From NCBI GenBank assembly GCA_013399695.1, contig VXAU01004757.1, forward strand, positions 461,277 through 525,276: a stretch of 64,000 nt of DNA. Reading direction: 5' to 3'. Positions 52,020 to 64,000 of this stretch are shown one piece after another (position 1 is the stretch's first letter; every line of letters starts with the position of its first letter). Both the position numbers and the translations under genes were made by a program. The stretch comes from Formicarius rufipectus. Its lineage: Eukaryota; Chordata; Aves; Passeriformes; Formicariidae. The notes beneath the pieces were generated by a model that was not told the DNA's origin, searched no databases, and saw nothing but the letters and a program-made list of their open reading frames with translations.

Positions 52020-54520
52020 AAGGAAAAAAGCCAACTCAACCTGTCAAATCACTACTATTTTTAGTTTTTAAAGGATGAAAATATCTTTTAAATCTCTCAT
52101 ATTTTTTGACTGTGTTAAAAACAGAAGTAGTTTATGCTCAGAGAAAGGTAAACAAGCATTTTTTCTTTTTTTGGTGTGCAATAAGAGAGAACCACCTGAT
52201 TCTTCAGTTATCTGTTTTTTAATGAGAATCTCAAAGTCATTAACTTCCCATTTCAGGGAACATTTCACATAACCCTCAGTTTTTCCCAGGTAAGACTAGA
52301 AGTTAATTGTTTTGAAGTTACATACATCTGGATGAACAGCTTGGGTTAAGCCAATGTGTTTGCCAGGCAAAGTTGCCAACCTTCCTCCCAAATGAGGAGT
52401 CAGAAGGTGACCAACAGTTACCCCACAGCTGGTTCTTGCTAGCACGAATGGATTTCTCAGCATCAAAACTTTCCTCTCCAAAAAGGAGCAATACATCACT
52501 ATTTCTCTTCATAATTTCAGCTCAAAATTTAGACAGAAAAATGTAAGCACAGGGACTCTAATAGAGAATAATTTTTCACCAAGAGCAAAAAAAAATTGAA
52601 GGCATTCCTGCAGCAATCAATGTGATCAGCAAAAAGGAGAGCAGCACCGAGCCTGCAGGCAGGGCAAGGCTGCTTCCCAGCTGGCTCCTGCATTTTCACT
52701 GTTGCTCAAACAGCAAAACCTAACCAAGCACACCTTTCCCCAAACCTTTCTGACCATTACGTGAGCTTGGTTAGATAAAAGGGAATAAGTACTGCACATG
52801 GACATTTTCTATCTTTCCTACCTTGCTAAAACTGCAAAGTGCACTTCATAAAGTTATAGCTGTGGAAGCTTTTCTTTACTTGCCTTCTATAGTAACCGTT
52901 TGAGTCTTGTCTCTCTGATTCTTTCCTCTGAAATCTGAAAGTTCAAAAAAAGAAAGCAGAAAGACTTTTAATTGAAAAAGAGAAAGCTGCTCTCTCCAAT
53001 AAAAGGGGTGAGGAATTCACAGAAAAAACAAGGACAATAAGCAAGACAGGCCAAATTGAACTTAATATTCCTGATGTTTCTGAGGTGAAAGAAGGCAGAC
53101 TAAGTCTCTTTCCTGGTTAAAAGTCTGTCTTTGTACTCCATAAGTAACAAAACTCTCTCCAGCTCCTAAGGATCAGAACCAAAACCCCATGCTTCATACT
53201 TGGATAGATTACTCCCGCATAATAATCTACAGAAAATCTCTCCTTGAATGTGTAAAGACTCTTTTGTCTGTATTTACAGACATAGCCCCAGCCAGCTCCT
53301 CTCCTTTTCTAAACTGAGCTTCCTAATTGACGTTAGCACTACTTGGCCCTGTCACTAGGAGTAAGGGAGAGAAGCAATAGTTTTTCCTCTGAAATCTCAG
53401 TGTTACTATTAATGAAATTAATGGAAAACATTCAGCTGATTCCCGTTTTAAGACTTCAAACTGTTTACATGGCATGGTACATCTAGGACATGACAGAAAT
53501 ATATGAGTAAATACAAGAAGTAGGTGAAATTGCAGTGCCCTCTCCACACCAGTAGGATACCCAAATCAGGCTGTTCAGTCTGCATCTCTTTCAAACCTAC
53601 TCATTTGATTTCCAGGTCAACTTTGCAGAAATACCTCATAAAGAAACAGCAAGTACTTTTAAAATAGTGCTAAAAAAAACAAACAAACAAAAAAATGTCC
53701 AAGAAGCTTTTCACCTTTGGCTAGTTTAGTACTTATAGAGGACACAGACTCCATTTCATATCTCATGAAGAAAGATGTATCTTGGCAGAAAGATACCTGT
53801 AGCTTACATGAGGGGAAGCAGATTTGTTGTTATATTTTCATCCTATAAAATCATGAAAATGGGATATATAATCAGTTCCAGCAAGTCTAACACTCTGAAT
53901 GGATGTAACAGCTTAATATTACAATAAAATAAACAGAGGTATCCATTGACTTAGTCATCACTCCTGAATCATCGTCATGGTCTGGTTGCAATTCAAGAGA
54001 GGATGACGACAACATTTGGCAGCTGAGACCTCTGGCTTCCGCTTTTTGGCAGACCCACAGCCAGGGCAGCATTGTGTCAGGTGTTAACTGCAGTGCTTTC
54101 CATCAGTGACTCCTAAATTAATGAAGAACCTTCATGTTAAATAAATATAAACACAGGGCAATGCATCATCTCTGCCAGGCAAACAGTTCTAGTCCGAATT
54201 TTTAGAAACACACAGACAAATTTTAACACCAGCCCTACTAGTCTTACTTGCTGAAGGGAACAACTGGGCTTTTTTAAATCCTCTAACAGTGATGAGACCT
54301 TAAGCCAAGAAAACCCTTAATTTCTTGCAGTGCAAAGTACAGTTAAAGGGGACTTTGCACCACAAGACCTTTGTCAGACTTCGAATGGATGTGAACACAA
54401 AGCTCAACTTAGTTGGTTTCTCTCCTCCACCCCTAGTCCAGGGAAAGTTCTCTCCTACTTGTCACCTCAAACACTAATAACCTTACAGAAGAAAATGTAA
54501 TTAAATGCTGCCTTTTGAGT

Positions 54521-54566
54521 TTTTGTTTGTTTGGGTTATTTTTGTTTGGTTGGTTGGGTTTTTTTA
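54521..54566. repeat. GTTT/GGTT simple repeat
   Basis: Degenerate GTTT, GGTT and poly-T units over about 46 bases. Confidence 0.8.
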
Positions 54567-55375
54567 ATAATTTTTACATGCTAATCTTGTTTGAAGTTTT
54601 CAAATTGATTGCTCAGTCCTGTTTCAACTAGAATAAAAGTGCCTCAAGTTCATCAGGTAATACAGTGCTTCCATAAAGCCAAGAACTGTTTAAAATTATT
54701 TGAAATCTGTCTTAAAGTGTCTTAGATGCTTGTAACTCCACCCTGAATTTCGACTCATGATTAACATGGGGGATGCCACCTATTACACATACTTGACCTT
54801 CTCTCAGATTTCATGTTTGATTTGTCACTGAATGGCTCCAACAGTTGAATTTAATCACGAGATCCACTAATCTTCCATTTAAAGGTATGTTAAAGCCAGT
54901 TAAGCTGGCTTTCAGAAAGTCACTAGAGGAAAGCTAGAAAATCAGCTAAGCGGGTCAACAACTTTAAAATATTAAACCTAATTTAACAGTACATTTAAAC
55001 CAGTTGAGTTCATGACTTTGAAAGCTGTACGTGTTAAAACTGGGACTCAAGTGCTGTCAGCACATGGCAAGGCAGGTGTACAGGGGCACCCCAGCTGTGT
55101 ATTCATCAGCCGGACATTGAAAAAACACAGCTTAGATGGCAGGTTTATTGGAAGAAGGTAAATCAGCCCCCTTCTGCACTTATACACACTTGGCTTTGAA
55201 ATGTACTCACCTGAAAAGATTTAATAGCATGAGGCAGGTGGCTAAGTTCCTGCTAGTCTGGGCACTGAGGTTCACCCATCAGCAACATCTTCCAGTATTT
55301 TTAAGCCAAGACTAACGTAAAAAAAAGAGAAATAATTTAAAATAATTTTAAAGATGTCCCTGTTCCCCCCTGCAA

Positions 55376-55505
55376 AAACAAACAAACAAAAAAAAANCCC
55401 CCCCCCCCCGAAAAAAAAAAAAAAAAAAAAAAAACCCCAAAAAAACCCCCCAAAAAAACCACCCCCCAAAAAAAAAAAAAAAAAACCCCCCCAAAAAAAA
55501 AAAAA
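55376..55505. repeat. A/C homopolymer block with one ambiguous base
   Basis: An AAAC tract runs into poly-A, then an N at 55397, C12 (55398-55409), G, A24 (55411-55434) and alternating blocks of 4-7 C with 7-18 A up to 55505. The N and the long homopolymers show the assembly is unsure of the length here. The open frames crossing the tract (for example 55272-55766, minus) are low-complexity artefacts. Confidence 0.9.
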
Positions 55506-58500
55506 TCCAAAACCCATCAAACAAGCCACAGCCCCAAAGCGTGAACTCAGACTCCAAATAGACATTTCCCCTCTAGAAATAATAATTTTCAAAAATTCAG
55601 TAACTCTGAATGTTTTTAAAATGGTTTTAATTTGTTCCACATGATCTGCTTCTTTACAAAACATATTGGGAAAATGAGGTAAAGGAGGACAAGGAAAAAA
55701 AAACCCGAAACAACTTCCTTTGTATGTTTGGCAAAAATCTACTCTGAACACAACCATTTTTTTCATTTAGGAACCTATCTGTAATTGTTTAGGAAGCACT
55801 ACTCCTGACATTTCACATGGTATACAAATACAAATAGAAAATAAAACCTACAAACATTTACAAAAACATGCTTACAAGAAAGCTACAAAGGTTTTTAAAA
55901 TGTCAAGAATTTCAAGAATTTATGCAAATTCTTTGTAGGGTTGGGTTTGGTTTGTTTGGGTTTTTTGTTTTGTTTTGTTCATGGATGGAAAAAAATTAAT
56001 AAGCTTCAAAGTGCATTACCACTACAAATATTTGATTACTCCTTACTGTGTGTTCACTAAAAATTTGTTTATCTTTGCTTTAGACAACTCAAACAATAGT
56101 TTCCTCTGCTTCCTTGACAGAACAGAATATTCCACAATCTGCTATAACAGTCAGACTTCCTGATCTTCAGCCAAAATTCCCATTTCTTTACATCATCTCA
56201 CTACTCCTGATGAGACAAGTCTTTGTATACAAAGTTCTCCCACAGTAAGAATTACTCTTTCAACACACTCACCTACAGAAATGTTAGGTCTCAGTCATCT
56301 CCAGCCCACTCTGTATATAGCTGTCTACTCCCTTCCTCATGATTGTACCTTAAAATTTACTATTCTTGTGCTTTTAAAAGCATTCCTAGCTTCCAACAAC
56401 TCTGCTAATGCAGGGCTAAGTGGGCTAGAAGTAGCCAAGATACTGGAGCCACATGCGAGTGGCACAATAAGTCCAGGGCACTGGAACTGCTATGGGATAT
56501 TTATGAAAAAAGCTCTGTGGACACATCTAAAGAAGGGAAGCAGACATTGGATTTTGTATATTAAAGGTTGTACCCTCTCCAAATGTAGACAGAATCAGTA
56601 GTGTTTGCTTGCCTCTGAAAAACTGAAAAGAATCAAGTGGCGGTTTTTTCCCCTTTTACTCCCAAATCACTGTCGTGTCTAATTTTAATCTCAGATAACA
56701 CATCCTCTTTTAAAATTCAGACACAGGGACAAATGGGAAGAAAAAACCCTACAAGCTTGTTCTCTCTTCTTACATTAACTTTGTAAACATATAATCCAAA
56801 CTCACCCTGCATAAATATAGTCTAGTATTATATAGAATTATTATATAACAAAGCATAAAAAACTCAAATCTGAGCGCAAAATTTCGAAGTATACTTCTGC
56901 CACTTACCTAAACTATGCAACTCATTTTGCCTGCAGTGTCCTTGTTTTAGACAGTGCAAAGGAAAACGCTTGACTTAAAGAACAATACTTACAGCGGTGT
57001 CTTTGTTTCGAAGCACTTGTAGGTATCTCCATTGGCAACTCTTTCTCTTGTCCTGCTTCCCTGCTGGGCCATCAGATGTGAAAAGTTTCCTTTTACTAAA
57101 ACCTCTTCTGTGCCTGCTGTGCACTGCAGGGCAACATAACTTTCACAATAAATGAAGCAGCCTCGCCTGAGATCGTTTGGTATGATTTTTTTTTTTTTTT
57201 TGCTTCTGCTACACTGAGGACAGACAGCAGATGTTTAGACTTTTGAGGAATAAGTGGCAAAATCAGTTTGCCCTTTTCCATGTGAGTTAATTGCAAGCTT
57301 TCCATTTCTGAACAAAGAGCTTCTCCTTCTAAAGCAAAAGCTGATGATACATCTGCCTTCAAGCATTTGTTTTCAAGGGAGGATGAGTAAACAAGGTATT
57401 GTTTCTATAGTAGGGTTACATGGTAGTATTTACTCACTAAAAAGAGTTCCCTTCCTGTCCTAGTGCAGATGCCCTGTGTTGCATGCTAGCATAATAACAT
57501 TCCAATGGACATAAAAGAATGGTAAATGGCATGCAATGTCTACTTTAAGGCCAAAACTAGAAGGGCTTTTCTTTGGCTGAGGAAGCAGAAGGCTGCTTTA
57601 CTATCCTTTAACCAGCACACATATCTCAGCTGACCTCATAGACCTCTTGTAAAGTGTGTGCAGAATTTTAAGACTTACATTTGGTTTAAAGCAGCCTTAT
57701 CTGGTCACCTTTCCTGAACATCCTTGCTGCAAAATCAAACTCCCACATACTTTCTTTTGTTGCCTGTTATACTGAAAACCAAATAGCCTTTCTGTTATAT
57801 CAGTCCTAACTAGAACTGAAGAGGGCTGTGGGAGTGGAGGGGGTGGACCACATGAAAACCTAACTACTTTCAAGCTTTCTTTTGCCTTCTGTATAAGAAA
57901 CAGAAAACCTGTCTCTGTTAACTCCTTCGTTGCTAAGTATTTTTGAACTCCAACAAAAACCTGGTGAAAATTGGCTCAAAATAACACTGTAGACTGGTTT
58001 ACATTGCAAATTTTACTTCTAATATAATTTTGGTCAGCTGCCTACACAACTATGGTACTAATTACTGAGAAAAACCACAGCAGTTTGGCAGTTCTCACTA
58101 TTTGGTCTTGAATGAAGGTCTCCATAAGCAACAGGGGCTGAACAGGGCAGGCTTGAACAAAATTGCTCCTCAAGACAGCAACTATCTTCTCTTATAGGAT
58201 ACGGTTTTAGATTTGCACTCTGAAAAGAAAACTTTATAAAAATGGCCTGAATTTGGGGTAGTAAGAAAAATAAATGAAAGCTGAAAATTCTTAATACATC
58301 TGAAAAAAAAATAAAAATCAAACCACCTTTCTAGAGCTACACAAGGAGGAATTGCAGGTTCAGCTGTTATTGTCCATGTCTGCATGCTGCGGTTGACAGC
58401 GAACAGAAAGGAACACAATGATTGCAAAGTAAAACACACCAAGGCCTGGTGTAATATTTCCTTCACATTGTACAAGCATGTCTTTCGAAAGCAAGCATGC

Positions 58501-58560
58501 AGTGTGCTTCTGTAAAAAGGGTTGCTCCTGTCTAAAGCCAGTGAGTGTCTCCCCTCCCAG
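55506..58560. other. Upstream region or 5' intron of HPGDS
   Basis: No coding exon is supported. A GTTT/GGTTT repeat is at 55935-55979 and a T16 tract at 57186-57201. Because the HPGDS exon at 58561 starts with a splice acceptor, part of this stretch is probably its first intron, and its untranslated first exon and promoter may lie here or further left. A good donor-like word on the minus strand (GTAAGT, 56992-56987) has no matching exon. Confidence 0.55.
55935..55979. repeat. GGTTT/GTTTT simple repeat
   Basis: Units of GGGTT, GGTTT, GTTTG and GTTTT over about 45 bases. Confidence 0.8.
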
Positions 58561-58702
58561 GGACGCAGCATGCCACAGTACAAGCTCACGTACTTCAATC
58601 TGCGAGGACGAGCAGAAATCAGCCGCTACCTGTTTGCCTACTCGGGCAAGAAGTATGAAGACCACAGGATAGAAGCAGCAGACTGGCCCAAAATCAAACC
58701 AA
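58561..58702 (+). CDS. HPGDS: Haematopoietic prostaglandin D synthase, first coding exon (partial gene)
   Basis: HPGDS is a cytosolic sigma-class glutathione transferase that isomerises prostaglandin H2 to prostaglandin D2 using glutathione. The exon follows a strong acceptor (pyrimidine-rich TCTCCCCTCCCAG, ending 58560). It has nine untranslated bases, starts at ATG 58570-58572 and ends before a GTGAGT donor (58703). It encodes 44 residues plus one base. These are the first part of the thioredoxin-like N-terminal glutathione-binding domain, from strand b1 (YKLTYF) through helix a1 (GRAEISRYLFAY) to EDHRIEAADWP. Tyr8 is the catalytic residue that activates the glutathione thiol. Arg14 and Trp39 are the conserved partners at the same positions as in mammals. 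Full-length enzyme is about 199 residues, so roughly 155 residues lie in exons beyond the window. The acceptor directly before the start implies an upstream untranslated exon. Confidence 0.97.
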
Positions 58703-61700
58703 GTGAGTAGCATGAGTTCTTGCATCCAAAGCTCTGCTAGGAATGCTGTCAAAAAGCAAAACAATTTAAGAGGTACCTCTATGCTTCATCAGCAGAAATA
58801 CACTTCATTTCTGGGTTTAGTTAAGCTTATGGGTATTTTATGGTGAAACAGCGGAAATGTCATTCATGATGCTCTTGTGGAAGTCTGGATCCAAACCTTC
58901 AGACAATCTAAAATGGCTTACCTGCTGTCATCCAGCTGGGCTTTTACTCCTTATCAATTCAGTACAGCTTTTATCTGCATAACTAAATGAGTGGTGACCT
59001 CCTCAGCTTCTTTGGAGAGTTTGGTCTCAAAGGCAACAGCTCAGCCTGGGTTTAGAGAGCCAAATAGGAAAGAAGTGTCAGAAAGGACACCCCTTTTGTT
59101 CCTTTAGTTTGGGGAAAAGGCACAACCAACACACATGGTGCTTTCCACTATTTAAACCATGTTTGTTGATAGGTTTTCACAGCATTTCATAAGCCCAGCC
59201 ATAAGGCTACCAAAGTCATGTAGGACCCAGTTAAATTTGTTTTTTCCTGTTCACAGTTGCTTAAATGACAAATACTCAAGCACCGTTGCTCTCCACATGG
59301 CAGTTGAACCCTTCTGTGGTGCTCAGATCAAGAAAACACTGGGAAACAATGCACAGAAAGGAATAATGAAGCACTGGAAATGAGATGTTTTCAGTTAGGC
59401 ATGACTGAGTCTGGAAACCTTTCTTTAGAAGACCTTAAGTCTGTCGACATGTGGTATAGCTTATTTCTCTCCCACTATAATTCTCAGGGAAGTAGTGTAG
59501 AAACAAAAGGTGAGATTAAGAATTCAGATGATCCAAGGAAAGCTCTGCTTAGGCCTTTCATACCTATTCTCATGTATGCACACGCACTAATGTCCTACAA
59601 CAAAGTTGAGAATGTAAGTAAAGTATAATTTTATGTAGAATTTTGCATACTGATTTTTAAGTAAGAAGAATTAAAAGAAAAAGCATAATTAGTCAGTTAA
59701 AGGCTATGGAGGCATTTATATCCTAGGACAACATGTTCCATTACCAGATCTATCAGACCATATAAAAGCATTGCATCTCTCTGAATATTATTGATGCCTC
59801 CAATGCCTGAGCCAGCACAAGAAACAATGCAGGAAAATTATTCCTATGCTTTTCTTCAGTGCTCACATCATGAACCTCCCTTCCAGTGAAGCTTGAAGTG
59901 AACTTGTTTACTACAGTGCAAGCCCAGCTGCAGCTCCATTACCACCAAAACACTGGGAGCAGAGGCACCGTAGAAATCCTAAGTTATATAGTTTGTAGCT
60001 CTATCTGCTGCATTAACAAATGTTGGTTAAGTCTTTTAAGCTTGGCTTGTCTTTGTTTCTCTTTCTGTGATGTGAAAAGTTTGCTAGCAGGTTTACCAAG
60101 GGTTAATTAAGATTTTTTCATTTTCTTTGCATAGTGGCCTTTCACAGCAGCCTTTCTGACTGATCCCTGGATGAAATTCCTAAGCAGATAAGTCTAGCAA
60201 AATGTGGGAGCTGCTGCTCTCAGATTTGTGAAATCATCTGTGTAAAATTTATGCTGGCCTAAGTTCTTTGAATTTCAGACTTCTGTAGAGACCCAGTCTG
60301 TCAGTGGATGGGAACTGGAATGTATTGTACTAATTGACCAGGAAAATATACACCTACAGAGAAATAATTGGACACACATCTGAAAGTGCTATTACTTCTT
60401 ATGCCAGTATGCAAAACTACTTCTCTGGAAGGCTCAAGCACCAATTTAATGGTGTCATCTGCCACCAGTGACCTCTGCATTACAAACAACATGCAATTAT
60501 GACTTTTGCCAACTAAAACAACAGTAGAGGTTTCTTGTATGCATCAAAATGTAATGCTTCTAAGGAAACCATCTGGAATCATCTAATCAATAACTACCTC
60601 CTCTTCCTTTGTGAAGCAATGGAATTTCTCATCGTATTTCCAAACAAGATAATCTCCCACAGGCAAATCATTCAGCAAAACTCTGAATTAAAGGTAGCAA
60701 CAGGGCTTTGGAGTAAATAGCCTTACACAGCTCAACAAGAACAACAGCCAGTGCCCCTGTCTGTCCCAAGGTACCTAAACCATGACTTTGCAGGCTGTGA
60801 CTCAGCACAAGAAATGGTTGCCTCCAGGCTAGGGACTAGGCTGCACGGGGTTTGTGTGCCTGAACTCTAAATCAGTATCACATACAGCAGAGATGCAGCA
60901 CTTGTCATACAGAAAACAAGCCTTGCATTCTCTGGTATCCTGAAATGTGCCTTCACTGAGGTATGGATTAAGGAGGGAAAAGTACAAGGTAACAGGACCC
61001 TTGCAAAAAAAAAAAAAATTTATTTTCCTGCTGTATGCAAAAGTAAATATGAAAATGAGGGGATCCATCCAACCCATTGCACATACAAATGCACAGCTCA
61101 CTATGCTGAGAATTCTTCTACACTATTGTAATTTGCATTCTGTATTCAAATATTTCTTATAAAGCTAAGGATTTCCCCTCCCTCTCTCCTATTTTTCCTG
61201 AATTTGGTCTACTTCAGACAGAAAAGAAATAAAGTAGCAGATTCCAGTCAGTCTCATCCTGGTGAAAAGGAAGGAATGTTAAGTGTTCAGCAACTATAAA
61301 GGGAATTACAATTAAATGAGCACATTACTTAGTTATACACTGAGGTGAGATCAAGAGGTATCAGACAAATTGCTATGCTCAATTGCATACATGATGTTTG
61401 CCTTTACCCATCACCTGTGAAAGATCTGGAACCAGTTTTGACTGCAGTCTGCTAGTGCAACCTGACATCTCTCTTTTTAAAAGCTTCAAGTATGATGAAG
61501 CAAGATAAACAAAAAGCACTTCAGGAAGAATCTTGGACAAGGAGAGCACTTCAGGTTTCTTGAGCTATTAAGGAACAAATTCAAGAACTCAAGTTTATCT
61601 AAGAGCACAAGGAGTCAGATTTCTGAGATCCGAGAGGATAGGTTTGCTTCAGCAGTTCTCACAAAATCAAAGAAGGGTTTTTCAACAAATACCAACCCAA

Positions 61701-64000
61701 CCAAATCATGATGCCATAGAAACCAGAAACTACTGTCATTATTCAGAAGAAAAGAGTTCTGTAAAATTGATGGAAAAACATAATATTTGTGCATTAAGAT
61801 TAATGCACAGAAAGGCCATTAAGAAAGCAGATTAGTGGCTGATGCAAGTTTAATTTTTGACCTGAACTGAATAGTGTGGTGGGGCTTGTTGTTCATTTTG
61901 GTATTTTTCATGTGGCTTCCGCCTGCAAGTTTTAGTCTTAACTTACCTTCAGGCAAATAAATAAGTCCTTCCTCCTGGAAATGCTGTCCTACTTGATTTT
62001 GTTTACACCTAACAGGTGATTTTTTTCCTGTAGAAGAGGAAGATGTTATAACACAAGAACTTATGGAAAGTTTAATTTTAGAGTGTATAAGCCAAATAAT
62101 ATAACTCAACATTTCTTTTTTTCCCTTCTGTCACTAATCAGATCATCTCTGGCAAAACTTCCAGTGGCTGATTTCAGGCAAGGACCGTAGTTTATAATAT
62201 AAACACTCTTAAACCAGTGTACAAGCATTAGGATTGTCCAGTTTTAGGACCGAATTTAAACAACTAGACAAATATCAAGTAGCAGCTTTCCACAACCCTT
62301 CACTCCATATAAGTGCTCAGTAATTATCAAAACAAGTAAAGAAACTCATGCCTTACACCTCCTTTTGAACAATCTTTGCCTTGACCACGCAACTATTTAG
62401 GTTAGTCAATTCAAGATCTGTATTTCCACATAACGGGCTTCTCACAGAAAACATCATTGCACTGACGTAAGTAATGATCTAGGGCAAAATCCGTTGTATT
62501 GGTGCACGAAGTTACCATTGCCTTGAGTAATCAGGCTAGCAGGCAGTAACAGTTTTTATCTGTGGCTCCATCAAGGAATACGAAGCAATGGCAATAGCAG
62601 AGACTTTATCATCATAGCAATTGCACTAATGGATCTAAATATCTCAAACTGTTTTGGAGGTGTAGAATGGTGCTTGAAAGGTCCTTAGGAAACTTGGTAG
62701 ACTAATTGCACTGAAAATTTCCAAGACAAGAGATAAATCTTAAGAAGCACTGCAGGCAAGAATTCCTCAGGGGAGCAGTTGTCCTGTATCCTGAGTGACT
62801 GGCTGCCATGTACCACTAGCTAAGGTGTGCAAATACCTATCTCCCAAGGGCCTTGTTCCTTTGCCAGTCTTAAAAAAAAAAAATAAAAAATCATATATTT
62901 CTTATTAGAAGATGCAAAGTATCCCACATATTTGTTTCTCATAATCCAATTTAAATAAGAATGGAATGGAAAAGCAGTTATGGTTAGTCTTCAAGGCAAA
63001 GGAGAACTTACTTTGACACAGATATTGTAGTAAGCAGCATGAATGAGACGTTTATTTTTCCCCTCACATTGGACCATTTCAGCTGTCCTATTATTGAACC
63101 CATCTAAGCTACTTGATTGCAAAATTATTAATTATTCAGCTTTTGAGCAAAAATCAAGTGCTTAAACACAGGCTGCTTTTCATCAAAGCAATAGATGATA
63201 ACAATGCAGGCAGGACAAGTAACAGGAAAGAGCAAATCAGCTCAGAGGAAATGGGGGAACCCAAACTCATGTCTGGGAGCAAAGTTGAGGTGACTCAGTA
63301 TAAATGTGGGAAGGACAGAGCAGGAACGAGGAGAAGAAGAATAATGAAGATGAGTGGAAAAGGAAGAAAGAGCTAAGGAAAGGAGAAAACTACAAACTGT
63401 ATCTCTGTAGGGAAGAACAGCAGTGAGAAGTGCAGCAGCAGTAGCCAACTGGCCCAGGTGCCAGGCTTGGACAAAACTATGCTCAGCTCTGTGTTGTGTT
63501 CCCCCTCCTTGTTCTTGGCAGAATAACAGTCCCACACTGGGTTGTGCCCAGGAGGATGAGTGAAGGGCTTGTGTGTTTAAAGGGAAAGGCTTGGACACTA
63601 GTGAGAACCTATAGGCGTGTTAGGGTGGGAAATGTTATCACAGCCTTTAGGGACTTCATGGAATGGAGACAAACAGGTGCCCTTTCTTGTAACACACATC
63701 AGGCCTCATGTCCCCTACTTAGCATCCAGCAGAGACACCACAGTTCTAGTCCTAAGAGCCAACCAAAATTAAAGTAGTGTAAAAAGGAATTCATCCAATT
63801 CCTAAACACTGAACAGACACTTCAGCAAATCCTTCCTAAAATGAGAAGAGAGACTGCAGATCAGTCTGATGACTTACACTCATCCTCTGTCAAGGTTTTC
63901 TTCATGGGGAGTGTAAAGTCAGTGCAGATTTCATTCAAGCATGCAATACAACAACAAAAAAAAAAAAAACCAACATAAGAATTTGCTAACACAAGTTAAA
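58703..64000 (+). other. HPGDS: HPGDS intron (partial)
   Basis: The intron starts with the GTGAGT donor at 58703-58708. The next exon should encode the LPFGKIPILEVDG-type segment that completes the glutathione site. I did not find it before the window ends. Poly-A tracts lie near 61003-61018, 62871-62890 and 63955-63969. No interspersed repeat is obvious. Open frames (for example 63496-63777) show no glutathione-transferase similarity. Confidence 0.7.

Larger units (their letters stand above)
43451..55360. other. Non-coding region
   Basis: No exon or interspersed repeat is supported. Simple tracts include CAAAA-rich DNA at 51967-52007 flanked by a 10-base inverted repeat, an AAAC tract near 53670-53697 and GTTT/GGTT units at 54521-54566. 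Open frames reach about 105 codons (43744-44061, plus) without recognisable domains. Confidence 0.6.

Noticed and set aside
55272..55766. 164-codon open frame with long phenylalanine and glycine runs
   Set aside because: Produced by translating the A/C homopolymer block; contains an undefined residue from the N.
56987..56992. Strong donor-like GTAAGT on the minus strand, possible first exon of a divergent transcript
   Set aside because: No promoter features or coding frame tie it to OPN4X or another transcript; kept only as a remark.
58182..58764. Two overlapping minus-strand open frames of 138 and 134 codons
   Set aside because: They are antisense to the HPGDS exon and its flanks and show no family resemblance.
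59380..59628. 82-codon open frame inside the HPGDS intron
   Set aside because: Does not resemble the next glutathione-transferase exon and lacks splice sites in a fitting phase.
1..64000. Search for CRISPR arrays, operons, tRNA or rRNA genes, or intact viral genes
   Set aside because: None seen. The window is vertebrate nuclear DNA with introns and CR1 elements; I did not recognise any tRNA or rRNA sequence by eye.

Overview
The window looks like bird genomic DNA. The DNA is AT-rich and gene-poor. The only clear interspersed repeats are three copies of the CR1 non-LTR retrotransposon, the dominant family in birds. The two recognisable coding exons match a non-mammalian melanopsin (OPN4X type) and the sigma-class glutathione transferase haematopoietic prostaglandin D synthase (HPGDS). 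From memory, both genes lie on chromosome 4 in chicken, but I cannot check this or name the species.

Layout: bases 1-3088 are intron of OPN4X, read on the minus strand. The exon carrying its probable start codon and first membrane helix is at 3089-3231. The interval 3232-58560 holds no coding exon that I can support. It contains an old CR1 tail (20261-20500, minus), a long decayed CR1 with reverse-transcriptase remnants (about 26376-28830, minus) and another CR1 tail (about 35165-35670, plus). It also has a GC- and CpG-richer block at about 16370-17235 that may be a promoter, and many poly-A/T and AAAC/GTTT tracts. The first coding exon of HPGDS is at 58561-58702 on the plus strand, and the rest of the window (58703-64000) is its intron.

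The window is therefore mainly the space between two genes pointing away from each other: OPN4X leftwards, HPGDS rightwards. Both first coding exons begin at a splice acceptor, so both genes should have untranslated first exons somewhere in the central 55 kb. Those exons and their promoters cannot be placed with confidence from sequence alone. The two genes are neighbours but have unrelated jobs: a light-sensing G-protein-coupled receptor and a glutathione-dependent isomerase that makes prostaglandin D2.

I found no undescribed biological system. The most useful leads are the CpG-rich block with its unusual C/A/G homopolymer hairpins, the missing first exons, a few inverted repeats that may be regulatory or structural, and low-complexity assembly trouble spots, one with an ambiguous base.
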